From Promethearchaeota archaeon (GTDB lineage: Archaea > Asgardarchaeota > Lokiarchaeia > Sigynarchaeales > SOKP01): a DNA stretch of 42,479 bases. Shown here one piece after another: positions 8,126-16,112 of the stretch. The stretch lies in assembly GCA_030605085.1 (NCBI GenBank), contig JAUWBH010000030.1:1-42479 (forward strand). The letters are read 5' to 3'. The first letter of the stretch is position 1. Every line of letters starts with the position of its first letter. The position numbers were made by a program, and so were the translations under genes. The notes beneath the pieces were generated by a model. It ran no database searches. It saw nothing but the letters and a program-made list of their open reading frames with translations, and had not been told where the DNA came from.

Positions 8126-9547
8126 ATGAATGAAGACATTACTGAAGATAGTGACTACATCGAGAAGGCATTTAAAAGACCCGATAAAAAGACAGAAATA
8201 CTTTTCTCGTTATCCGCTTTTTTCGGCATTTTAATGTTCGGAATTTGGGGGCAAATTCAATTCTTTGCCGTTGCGGTGCTTTTGATACCGATACTATGGA
8301 TACCGATAATGTATCTTACTTATTCAATCGTAGACGGGTTCAACGATCCTATCCTTGGTTACCTTACAGATCGAACTAAAAGATTTACAAAAAAATATGG
8401 AAAGCGCTATCCGTGGATTATAATTGGAGCCATTTTTGGGCCGATACCTCTCCTTTTAATTTTTATTCCGATCTCTACCTCTATAATTTTTGTCGCTATA
8501 TGGATCACTGTTATGATGTGTCTTTACGAGACATTTGCGACTTTACGAGAAGTAAGCCACGCATCACTTTTTCCTGATTTATTTAGATATGATGATCAAA
8601 GGGCTAGTGTCAGCGGAATTACAATGATCATAACTGTTATAGCTCAAATCCTTGGAGCCATTACTATACCACTAATTATCGCAGGTTTAGGAGGTGTTAC
8701 TAATCCAAACGCTTTTTTGGGGGCTGCGATTTTCGTAACAATTATTGCCTATATATTAATAATACCTTACAGCAGGGGTGTACGAGAAACAAAAGAAATG
8801 AGGGAATTACGTTTAAAATTAGACGAAGAAATAAAAGAGAGAACTCCTATTCTTGAAGTATTGGGTCGAGTCTTTAAAGATAGAAATTGGATGGCGATAA
8901 CAATTGCATTTCTGTGCTGGGCAACAGGAGCGTTATGTTTTGCGGCAGGAATGAGCTTTTTCGTATTACATGGACTAGGATTAGGCATAGAAGTTATGGT
9001 ACTGCCGTCATTATTAGCTCTCGCATTTGCTATGATATCAGTCCCTATGTGGGTTAAATTGCCGAAAAAAATTGGCATAAAAAAATCATATATAGTTGCT
9101 CTTGCCTCTGCCGCAATCGTCTATATTGCGTTCTTTTTTGTAACAGATTATACGGGAGTTGTTATCGTATTTGGTCTTGCGGGTATAATGTATAGTGCCT
9201 GCTGGGGAATAATATTTAATATTGTACAGGCTGAATCTATCGATAACGCTGCTGCAAAGACTGGTAAACGAGAAGAGGGAAGCTACATTGGAATTTTGCG
9301 GGTTTTTTCAGCATTTTCCTATTTTTTTCAAATTCTCATCTTTGTAATTATATGGGGATTTTTTGGCTACGAGCCCGCAAAAGGTCCTAACCAAACTTCT
9401 TTTGCCAAATTTGGGTTAAAATTCGCTATGTCAATAGTACCGTTTGTAATTACGATAATAGGGATGGTTATATTCGTCATTATGTACACTATAACTAAGG
9501 ACGATGTTTTAGCAAATAAACAAAAATTATTAGAGCTGGGGATTTAA
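8126..9547 (+). CDS. GPH-family (MelB-like) MFS cation symporter
   Basis: 473 residues with about 12 hydrophobic segments. The segment DGFNDPILGYLTDRT (~70-84), followed by a basic KKYGKRYPW stretch, is the signature of the glycoside-pentoside-hexuronide:cation symporter family, in which the aspartates take part in cation and sugar binding. A charged central loop (~210-245) separates the two six-helix halves. It should import a small sugar-like or organic solute with Na+ or H+ across the cytoplasmic membrane. It shares the upstream repeat with the cyclase-family hydrolase at 10866, which suggests common control and perhaps linked substrates (inference). A palindrome and T-run at its stop look like a terminator. 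Confidence 0.85.
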   Translation: MNEDITEDSDYIEKAFKRPDKKTEILFSLSAFFGILMFGIWGQIQFFAVAVLLIPILWIPIMYLTYSIVDGFNDPILGYLTDRTKRFTKKYGKRYPWIIIGAIFGPIPLLLIFIPISTSIIFVAIWITVMMCLYETFATLREVSHASLFPDLFRYDDQRASVSGITMIITVIAQILGAITIPLIIAGLGGVTNPNAFLGAAIFVTIIAYILIIPYSRGVRETKEMRELRLKLDEEIKERTPILEVLGRVFKDRNWMAITIAFLCWATGALCFAAGMSFFVLHGLGLGIEVMVLPSLLALAFAMISVPMWVKLPKKIGIKKSYIVALASAAIVYIAFFFVTDYTGVVIVFGLAGIMYSACWGIIFNIVQAESIDNAAAKTGKREEGSYIGILRVFSAFSYFFQILIFVIIWGFFGYEPAKGPNQTSFAKFGLKFAMSIVPFVITIIGMVIFVIMYTITKDDVLANKQKLLELGI

Positions 9548-9577
9548 ACCGGTTTAAATCAAATCTTTTTTTTTTTA
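9541..9577 (+). terminator. Perfect 20-bp palindrome plus T-run ending the symporter gene
   Basis: GATTTAAACCGGTTTAAATC (9541-9560) is an exact palindrome across the stop codon, followed by an 11-T run at 9566-9576. The T-run alone suits archaeal intrinsic termination. The palindrome is longer than needed and could also bind a dimeric protein. Confidence 0.6.
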
Positions 9578-9819
9578 TTTTAACTAGAGAAATATCGTTA
9601 CTATAAATCTGAATAGTCTTAGATATCTTCTCTACTTTATAGTAAGTCGGCAAGGGGCGATTAGAACTGCCCAATATTGCAACAGTCGAAGTATTTATTT
9701 TTTAATATTTCTGGTAAATAACAATATTTTAATATAGAAGTTATTTATTATAATTTTAATATTGTTTTAAAAGACTAATATATGACAAAAGAATTTTAAC
9801 TTTGCGAGGTTAGAAATCT
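9548..9819. other. Intergenic region with terminator and candidate structured RNA
   Basis: 272 bp. It holds the terminator T-run, then a locally GC-richer stretch with several nested and interleaved helices (9584-9690), then an AT-rich leader to the zinc-ribbon gene. An in-frame stop precedes the TTG start at 9820, and GAGGT at 9806-9810 is a plausible ribosome-binding site. Confidence 0.5.
9584..9690 (+). ncRNA. Candidate structured RNA (interleaved helices)
   Basis: Three helices can be read directly. Helix A pairs 9585-9596 with 9622-9634 (12 bp, one bulged C at 9627). Helix B pairs 9598-9607 with 9636-9645 (10 bp, perfect). A and B interleave, so they form either a pseudoknot or two competing states. 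Helix C is a two-step hairpin: 9650-9653 with 9677-9680, and 9655-9658 with 9669-9672. The stretch 9645-9690 is richer in G and C than the AT-rich flanks, a known sign of RNA genes in AT-rich genomes. It lies after a terminator and ~130 bp before the zinc-ribbon gene. No known RNA family was recognised. Confidence 0.3.
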
Positions 9820-10695
9820 TTGACAAGTGTTCAAATAGTTTGCCCCTCGTGTAAAAAAAAAGGAAATATTGAAATTTCAGAGGAGAGTATGAAAAATGTG
9901 TCGCGCGGACTTCTCACAATTAATATTGCGGTCGATACAATCTGTAAACATTCATTTCTTGTATATGTAGATAAAAATCTATGGATTAGAGATTATTTCA
10001 TTGCGGATTTTCAAATTGAAATCCCGGAGATGGCCCCAATTGAAGAAAATAAAGCTAAAGAAATTATTTCAAAAGATGCATTGAATTTAGAGGCAATTAA
10101 GCTTAATTTATCCGCGATTTTAATAACATATGTTCTTAAATCAATTTTACATAAGAAGAAAATAGCGATAATCTCAGATTTATCCTTTTTAAACGATCAT
10201 ATCCATAATTTCTTCAAGCAATTAACTCACGGTTTTTTTGATACAGATATATCAATAATTTCAAAAAATGAGTATATAAGTAATAAAAAGAGCTATAAGG
10301 AATATATAATTCTTGAGGGTAAAAAGGTTATTAGAGATGATGAGAAACTCATCAATCCTAAAAAACTAAAAGTAGAAAAACAAATGGTTAGCAATTTTTT
10401 TATGGAACATGATCCAACAGTCAGCTATATTGGACTCAAGAACGAAATTCGAAAAATGTTTGTATTATCAAAATCCATAGTCGATTTTGCCAGCAAATTT
10501 AAAGAAGATTTAACAATAGATTCTGATTTAATTATTAATCATTTAGAAAAGGAATTTAATTTCAAAATACATAAATCTTACTTAGATTTTCTATTGGAGA
10601 TTGTTAAAATTAATTTTGGTGTTAAAAACATAAGAGATATCGGGATTAAAGATTATCTGAAATATTCCACGACGGGCTTTAAACCAAAACTATAA
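9820..10695 (+). CDS. Asgard-type zinc-ribbon protein of unknown function
   Basis: 291 residues. It starts with a half zinc-ribbon CPSC (residues ~9-12), and a second metal-binding half near residue 42 reads CKHSF. It is followed by a strand-rich domain (LVYVDKNLWIRDYFIADFQ) and a mainly helical C-terminal region. I recall similar CPSCKKxGxI...DYFIADF proteins as a recurring uncharacterised family in Lokiarchaeal genomes, but I cannot give it a function. The start is TTG at 9820 with GAGGT ~10 bases upstream; no ATG gives the ribbon. There are no membrane segments. It precedes repeat copy 2. Confidence 0.65.
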   Translation: MTSVQIVCPSCKKKGNIEISEESMKNVSRGLLTINIAVDTICKHSFLVYVDKNLWIRDYFIADFQIEIPEMAPIEENKAKEIISKDALNLEAIKLNLSAILITYVLKSILHKKKIAIISDLSFLNDHIHNFFKQLTHGFFDTDISIISKNEYISNKKSYKEYIILEGKKVIRDDEKLINPKKLKVEKQMVSNFFMEHDPTVSYIGLKNEIRKMFVLSKSIVDFASKFKEDLTIDSDLIINHLEKEFNFKIHKSYLDFLLEIVKINFGVKNIRDIGIKDYLKYSTTGFKPKL

Positions 10696-10711
10696 AATTA
10701 TTGTCAGAAGG

Positions 10712-10818
10712 TTGTTTGTAATAAATGCATAATTATTTAAATTTAATATTAAGTCTTTTATAAGAGTCGTGAAAAAAGAGTAATCTAAAAAAAATCATCG
10801 ATAATTTCATGGTATAAC
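10712..10818 (+). repeat. Direct repeat copy 2, upstream of cyclase-family gene
   Basis: Second copy of the element at 7810-7921, starting 17 bases after the zinc-ribbon stop codon and ending ~48 bases before the ATG at 10866. The central AATATTAAGTCTTTTATAAG block and CGTGAAAAAAGAGTAATC are unchanged; changes lie mostly in the flanks. Conservation limited to an intergenic segment in front of two same-strand genes favours a regulatory unit (promoter plus leader) over an accidental duplication. Confidence 0.8.
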
Positions 10819-10865
10819 AAATTAAACAATTAAAATTTTTAATTTAAACAAATTAAAATTATATT

Positions 10866-11660
10866 ATGAAATTTATAGATTTATCTGTGCCTATTTACAA
10901 CGAAGCTTTAGGCGAACTGCCAATAATGGCCCCTCAAATTGAATATAGCGATCACGATGCTGGTGCTGAATCAATGGGTTTTATATTTCCAAAAGTAAAA
11001 CCGGAGCACTTACCGGATGGAAAGGGTTGGGCAACCGAAAATGTTACTTTAGGTACGCATAGTGGGACGCACATGGATGCCCCGTGGCATTATGCGCCAA
11101 TTCAAGATAGAGAAATTGGAGAAAAAAAGGCGATGACAATTGACGAGATTCCTTTAGAATGGTGTATTGGTCGGCTTATTGTGTTAGATTTAAAAGACAA
11201 AGAAGATGGATTCATAATGACACCCGGAGATATAGATCAAAAGCTAGATGACATAGGACATAAACTACGGGAGGGAGATATAGTATGCCTTAATACTAAC
11301 GCAGCAAAATCTTTTGGAACCCCAAAATATATGTATATAGGAGCAGGAGTAGGAAAAGAAGGGACTTTACATTTAGTAAGACAAGGAGTTCATGTCGTAG
11401 GGACAGATGCGTGGTCTTGGGATCCACCTCTTCCGTTAACGGCTAAAAAATGGAAAGCAACAATAAAAGCAAAGAATCCAGATCCTTCTATAATATGGGA
11501 GGGCCATTTTGCCGGAAGAGAACTGGGCTACTTTCAAATGGAAAAATTAACGAATTTAGATAAAGTTCCACCTGTCGGAGCAACAATCTATTGCTTTCCG
11601 ATAAAAATTGCTAAAGCTAGTGCTGGATGGGTTCGCGCAGTAGCCACTATACCTGATTAA
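10866..11660 (+). CDS. Cyclase family / kynurenine formamidase-like metal-dependent hydrolase
   Basis: 264 residues. The motif HSGTHMDAPWHY (~61-72) is the HxGTHxDxPxH metal-binding signature of the cyclase/arylformamidase (KynB) superfamily. These are Zn or Mn hydrolases that open amide or lactone bonds. The N-terminal IDLSVPIYNEALGE and the later WSWDPP segment fit longer microbial members that act on cyclic or formyl substrates rather than true KynB (~210 residues). A cytosolic enzyme is expected; the substrate is unknown. The repeat shared with the GPH symporter at 8126 suggests a joint uptake/hydrolysis function. It is convergent with the membrane gene at 11713. Confidence 0.85.
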   Translation: MKFIDLSVPIYNEALGELPIMAPQIEYSDHDAGAESMGFIFPKVKPEHLPDGKGWATENVTLGTHSGTHMDAPWHYAPIQDREIGEKKAMTIDEIPLEWCIGRLIVLDLKDKEDGFIMTPGDIDQKLDDIGHKLREGDIVCLNTNAAKSFGTPKYMYIGAGVGKEGTLHLVRQGVHVVGTDAWSWDPPLPLTAKKWKATIKAKNPDPSIIWEGHFAGRELGYFQMEKLTNLDKVPPVGATIYCFPIKIAKASAGWVRAVATIPD

Positions 11661-11671
11661 CCATCTGGTTA
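11658..11671. terminator. Short hairpin between convergent genes
   Basis: TAACCA and TGGTTA pair across a 2-nt loop right at the cyclase stop codon; A- and T-runs at 11693-11715 follow. Likely part of the termination zone for the two convergent genes. Confidence 0.4.
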
Positions 11672-11712
11672 GTTGATAAAGAAAAAATATTAATAAAAAA
11701 AAGAATTTTTTT

Positions 11713-13941
11713 TTAATCCTTTTTGAAAATTTCCTCCACTAGTCTATGAGATTCCCGAAAAGGAGTTAAATATCCGTTCCAGTTATTTAAAACTTCACCG
11801 TGTTTTTCCTCAAATTTATCAACGAATTCTTTTAATTGATCTCTAATATCTGAATTTTGGGACCCCTTTATAAATAGAGCACCAAAAACAAATTCACCAT
11901 AGTCTATTAATATAGAAATATCCCCGTGATCTATGGTTTTTAGCCACTGGGTTGAGCGCGTTGTCTCTTTGATAAACGAACTTATCGCCGTGAACATACC
12001 GCTGATTAATCCAGCGTCTTGAAGCCCTCCTTGGATAAATTCATAATCGTAAACGCCTCGACCGTCATCGTAAATCACGTAAAGTCCTTGTTTTTCTATT
12101 TTTTCAAGGATAAAGCTGAATTCTGGTTTCCATATATTAATTTGCTTACTTTTGTAGAGGTATTTTAAGGTAAAATACAATTTTTTTTTCTGTTTTTCTT
12201 CCGTTGGGATTATAGCGTTTAATAATTTATCTTCTTTTAAAATTTTTAAAAGACTTTGTACTTCTTCTTTTTCTTGTTCAAGACTTTCTACGATAATACC
12301 CTCGTTTTTTGTGATCAAGTATCGGTTTTTACCTTCCATGTAATCTTCGTACTTAATAAAATCGTTAACTGTAGAAAATATAGCTTTTTCCACATTTTTA
12401 TCGTCGAAAGGAATGTTTTTAACCTTGAAATCTTTTCCATAGTGATATATCATTATGGTCCAAATTATAATATTGAAGATATATCGAGTATATATGTAAG
12501 GAGCCGCTATTATTCCTAAGACTGAAAGTCTACCTCCAGGAAATAGATTAGCATCGAAAGCAGCAGTTCGAAAAACATAGAATCTAAAACCGAAAACATC
12601 TGTATAACTTGCTTGTCCCGTCAACCAGTACTCTTCTGGAGTAAGATTTATAAGAGGGTTTGCTCCAATTATTATAAATAATATCGAAAATAAAATAACT
12701 GTAGTTAGGAAAGTGCTGATCCCGATACTCTTATCTTTTACGTGTTTCAGACAATAAGCCATTAGTAGCGAAGTGATTATTATTGGAATAACTATTAACA
12801 TTACAAACGAATACATATTCATCATGTCAAATCTAAACGAGTTTTGCAAAGTAGGATTAGGAAAGTCGTATTTTGCTGAATTTATGATGTTTCTTGGTGT
12901 ATCTCCGAATAAGTTAAATAATGGAATTCCCACAAATAGATTTAACATTAAAAAGATAAAGACTCCAAAGCAACCCAAAATAATTCCATAGTACCAATTT
13001 GTTTTATCTATGTTTTTTATTTTTATTTCTTTGTTTTTCCACCAATCTACCAATTTAATAAAAATTAAAATGGAAACAGGTTCAAATATATCAAGAAATA
13101 GCACGAAAATTATACTTGCAAGAACAAAGTAAGCAAAAAAGTAAATCATGATATAAATCGAAGTGCCATATTGAACCCAAGATAGTATAAGCGATATAAG
13201 AGAGATTGGTGCTCCTACTGTATATAAACTTTTGTACATTTGATCTCTGAATTCTTCTCCAATATATCTACCCTTGAACGCTATTTTTGAACTTAATAAC
13301 AATTCTATAGAAAAGATAAAAATAGCAAAATATACAAAAAGTATTTCTAAAAACCATCCTAAGGACGTAAATCCCTCAGCTAAAGATAATTTTTTAAGAT
13401 TTAGTAAATCTAATATCACTTGCAATAGGTAAAGCAACATAGGCGAAAACAATATCATCAGTTTTAATATTTTCTTCTCACGCTTCCAATTATTTCTAAG
13501 AACCTCGTTTCGAATTTTTCTGAAAGGACTTTCCGTATATTCGTAAGTTAATTGTTTTAAATTTTCTCGAAATCCTTCTCCTTTTCTTAACCGAATTCTT
13601 AGAAACACCAGAGATATGAAAGGTGCTATAAAGAATATGAACGGTAAAGTGACTAAAGGATAATGTGCAAATAGGGCAATTATCGATCCCATGTGAGCTG
13701 CTATATATTTGACGCCTAACAGCCAATTTCCTTCTTGAGCGGCTAATCTTTTAGGTTCTTCACCAATTTGAAAAAGTATCGGTAAAATCCAATAAATTAA
13801 GTAAAACACGAAAATACCAATTACAATTCTGAAATATAGTTTTCCGATATATTTCTTCCAGATGAAAAACAGCGGAATTATTAAAATTATTAAGGGTATA
13901 CCGTTTAAAAGAATTGTGAAAAAAATATCTGCAGCGTTCAT
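11713..13941 (-). CDS. Polytopic membrane protein with C-terminal longin/roadblock-like cytosolic domain
   Basis: 742 residues. Residues ~1-520 hold about 11-12 hydrophobic helices, in groups separated by charged loops. The last ~130 residues are soluble: a strand pair (LYVIYDDGRGVYDYEF), the helix DAGLISGMFTAISSFIKE, then strands ISILIDYGEFVFGALFIKG and a charged helix. That order, and the DxxLhSGhhxAIxxFhxE-like helix, resembles longin/roadblock (profilin-like fold) domains common in Asgard archaea, which in eukaryotes bind small GTPases. Coupling a membrane transporter-like body to GTPase signalling is inference. The ATG at 13941 is preceded on the minus strand by AGGAGT about 9 nt away. 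It is divergent from the HDAC-like gene. Confidence 0.65.
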   Translation of the reverse strand: MNAADIFFTILLNGIPLIILIIPLFFIWKKYIGKLYFRIVIGIFVFYLIYWILPILFQIGEEPKRLAAQEGNWLLGVKYIAAHMGSIIALFAHYPLVTLPFIFFIAPFISLVFLRIRLRKGEGFRENLKQLTYEYTESPFRKIRNEVLRNNWKREKKILKLMILFSPMLLYLLQVILDLLNLKKLSLAEGFTSLGWFLEILFVYFAIFIFSIELLLSSKIAFKGRYIGEEFRDQMYKSLYTVGAPISLISLILSWVQYGTSIYIMIYFFAYFVLASIIFVLFLDIFEPVSILIFIKLVDWWKNKEIKIKNIDKTNWYYGIILGCFGVFIFLMLNLFVGIPLFNLFGDTPRNIINSAKYDFPNPTLQNSFRFDMMNMYSFVMLIVIPIIITSLLMAYCLKHVKDKSIGISTFLTTVILFSILFIIIGANPLINLTPEEYWLTGQASYTDVFGFRFYVFRTAAFDANLFPGGRLSVLGIIAAPYIYTRYIFNIIIWTIMIYHYGKDFKVKNIPFDDKNVEKAIFSTVNDFIKYEDYMEGKNRYLITKNEGIIVESLEQEKEEVQSLLKILKEDKLLNAIIPTEEKQKKKLYFTLKYLYKSKQINIWKPEFSFILEKIEKQGLYVIYDDGRGVYDYEFIQGGLQDAGLISGMFTAISSFIKETTRSTQWLKTIDHGDISILIDYGEFVFGALFIKGSQNSDIRDQLKEFVDKFEEKHGEVLNNWNGYLTPFRESHRLVEEIFKKD

Positions 13942-13995
13942 TATAATTATACTCCTATTTTTTAATTATAAAGATTAATATTTTTAATATAATAG

Positions 13996-14014
13996 AAATA
14001 GGTTGAACCTATTT
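13996..14014. promoter_or_regulatory. Perfect 19-bp palindrome in the HDAC-like promoter
   Basis: AAATAGGTT-G-AACCTATTT: 9-bp arms about a single central base, 11 bases before the ATG at 14026 and just after a TATA-like AATATAATA. The position over the expected transcription start, between two divergent genes, suits a dimeric repressor site. Confidence 0.5.
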
Positions 14015-14025
14015 AATTTTTAATT

Positions 14026-15126
14026 ATGATAGAAAAAAATATAAAAATTGGAATTGTCGTCGACGACGATTTCGCCTCGAAAAATTCCCCACCATACCCG
14101 AAACCATCGTTTCTTTCCTTCGAAACTCCATTGAGAATCAAATCTATCTTGGATTATTTTAATAACCGGATAAATTTATTTGAAGATGAAAGAATTGTAA
14201 AAATTAATCCAAAAATTATAGAAGACTCTGTAATTGAACTGGCCCATTCAAAATATTACATTGAATCAATTAAGTGGCTTTCTAAATGTGGGAGCGGGCT
14301 TCTTAGCGACGAGGTTTTTGTTACTAAGGATACGTTTTCATTAGCTAAACTAGCCGTCGGAGGAGTCATCAAAGCCATTGAAAGCGTATTAAATAAAGAA
14401 ATAAATCAATCTTTCGCCCTCGTAAGACCTCCTGGACACCATTCGTTAAGAGAAATGGGCTCTGGGCTTTGTATCTTTAATAATATTGCGAATGGAATTC
14501 TTTATTTGCGAAAGGTGTTAAAATATAAGAAAAAAATCGCTATTATTGATATTGACGATCATTTTGGAGGGAGCCTTTGTCAATACTTTTATAGCGATCC
14601 GAGCGTGCTTTATTTCTCAATTCACGAATTTGATTTTATTGAAGGCGATATTGGATTCATCAAAGAGTTAGGAGAAGGTGGTGGTTTAGGTAAAAATATT
14701 AATTTTCCTATTCCTACGGGTATGGGAGATGAGGAATTTTTAGAATTTATGGAAGTGCTTACGCCCGTCCTTAGAGAATATAATCCAGATCTAATTATCA
14801 TTGCAGCGGGATTTGACATGCATTACTCCGATCCAATTGGAAACTGTAATTTAACTTCTATTTCTTACTTCAAATTTACGAAAGAGATTTTAAATATCGC
14901 AAACGAATTATGTAAGGGAAAGTTGGTGTATGTTTTGGAAGGAGGGTATAGCTTAATAGCATTACCATATTGTGTTCACGCGATTATTAAAGGACTCCTT
15001 GGCGAAAATTACGAACAACCGGAGTTTGAAAATCTTGATTTTTCGAACGATTCAATGATAGAAGAAATAAATAAGATAAAAACTGCCTTAAAAAATCAAT
15101 TAAATAATTACTGGAAACTCCCATAA
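14026..15126 (+). CDS. Histone deacetylase-fold amidohydrolase (HDAC / acetylpolyamine amidohydrolase superfamily)
   Basis: 366 residues. RPPGHHS supplies the catalytic His pair (~138-139), IIDIDDHFGG gives zinc ligands Asp177 and His179, AAGFDMHYSDP gives the third ligand Asp264, and EGGYS supplies the transition-state Tyr308. The usual DxHHGxG is DDHFGG here, so the second histidine is Phe180; the three ligands remain. The enzyme should remove acetyl or related acyl groups from lysine or polyamine amines in the cytosol. A polyamine cluster lies 15 kb downstream, so an acetylpolyamine role is possible, but lysine deacetylation is equally open. It ends facing the profilin gene. Confidence 0.88.
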   Translation: MIEKNIKIGIVVDDDFASKNSPPYPKPSFLSFETPLRIKSILDYFNNRINLFEDERIVKINPKIIEDSVIELAHSKYYIESIKWLSKCGSGLLSDEVFVTKDTFSLAKLAVGGVIKAIESVLNKEINQSFALVRPPGHHSLREMGSGLCIFNNIANGILYLRKVLKYKKKIAIIDIDDHFGGSLCQYFYSDPSVLYFSIHEFDFIEGDIGFIKELGEGGGLGKNINFPIPTGMGDEEFLEFMEVLTPVLREYNPDLIIIAAGFDMHYSDPIGNCNLTSISYFKFTKEILNIANELCKGKLVYVLEGGYSLIALPYCVHAIIKGLLGENYEQPEFENLDFSNDSMIEEINKIKTALKNQLNNYWKLP

Positions 15127-15149
15127 GAAAAAAAATTTGAAATGCTTTT

Positions 15150-15551
15150 TTATACGTATTTACTGATTTTAAGAGCATACGATTGAACGGTAAAAAGCGC
15201 GTCTCGTGCTCCAACTTGAGGATTTATGTAGCAAATTAAGGCACCATCACCTCCAATTGGAATTGGTGCGATTATTACATGTCCTTTACCAGTAATACTA
15301 GTGCCAATCTTTCTTTCTTCGGTGTTTTCTACGATCATATATTTTACTCCTTGGATCGTAATACTTGACATCCCCTTTTCACCAAGTGCTAATTTTTTTC
15401 GCAACATCTCGTTTAATGTTGGTAAATCGTTCGAAATATCCCAATTCTCGGTTTGAGTAATCAACGCACCGTTTTGACTTATTATCGCAACCGCAAAGAT
15501 ATTGCGTTCTTCGTTTAATAATGCATCAATAATACCTTCAATTTCAGACAT
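15150..15551 (-). CDS. Asgard profilin
   Basis: 133 residues, the length of profilins. The order is N-terminal helix, strand pair AVAIISQNGALITQT, helix, strand pair with IQGVKYMIVE, a GKGHVII strand, GALICYI, then a long C-terminal helix. This follows plant and animal profilins closely: their AIVGHDGSVWAQS, GGIKYMVI, GGITIKK, ALVFGIY and closing helix line up in the same order. Profilin binds actin monomers and controls filament growth; Asgard profilins are known to work on eukaryotic actin. The alternative is a roadblock/LC7 protein, which shares the fold, but the G-(I/V)-KYM-V/I motif favours profilin. No actin gene is in the window. Confidence 0.8.
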   Translation of the reverse strand: MSEIEGIIDALLNEERNIFAVAIISQNGALITQTENWDISNDLPTLNEMLRKKLALGEKGMSSITIQGVKYMIVENTEERKIGTSITGKGHVIIAPIPIGGDGALICYINPQVGARDALFTVQSYALKISKYV

Positions 15552-16112
15552 TTTATCCCATATATTTTATATCATTTTATTATATAGTATTACAACAAAA
15601 ATTTATATTTAAATGCTTCTTAGAAGTTCAAATCAAAAATTTATATTTCCTTTATAATCTTGTATCGAACGAGCTTTTATGTCAAAACGACTAATCGTTG
15701 TTATCGTATAACGCTAAAGATACATCGTGTTTATTTAGAAACGCTAAAGTCCTTAGATTTTTTCCAGAATTATCAAATTTAAATTTTTTAGTTTCTCTTA
15801 TTTGAACATTCATATTTTTTTTTCATCTTATTTCTGTCTAAATGGGGAAAAGAAAACGCATTTTGATAACTGAAAAAGGTATCACGTCTGTCTTTTCAAG
15901 TTTCTTAACCAACCGACGATCAAATAAAAAAAATCTCGGAAGAAGGGATTTGAATATTTAGCAGATTTAAAATTGATAAGCTATAAATTTTCTATTTTTT
16001 TTAATGCTTATCTCAAGGTTTAAATCGCAAATATTTTATTATTTACTGTTCATAATAGTAATATTATAAAAAAAAATTAAATTAAAAACTCTTTAAAAGT
16101 TTAAAAAAATCG
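15552..16112. other. Intergenic region with one short ORF
   Basis: 561 bp between divergent genes. It contains a possible 39-codon ORF at 15842-15961 and a 10-base direct repeat AACGCTAAAG near 15711 and 15761. No tRNA-like cloverleaf or strong hairpin was seen. Confidence 0.4.
15842..15961 (+). CDS. Possible 39-residue basic small protein
   Basis: ATG at 15842 opens a 39-codon frame beginning MGKRKRILITEKG with a strongly basic tail (TNRRSNKKNLGRRD). It has no recognisable domain and no clear ribosome-binding site. Basic composition and use of CGC, ACG and TCT codons make it slightly more gene-like than chance, but it could be noncoding. Confidence 0.2.
   Translation: MGKRKRILITEKGITSVFSSFLTNRRSNKKNLGRRDLNI

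Noticed and set aside
15630..15970. Possible tRNA-like stretches (GTTCAAATC, GGGATTTGAAT)
   Set aside because: No matching acceptor, D or anticodon stems could be built around them.
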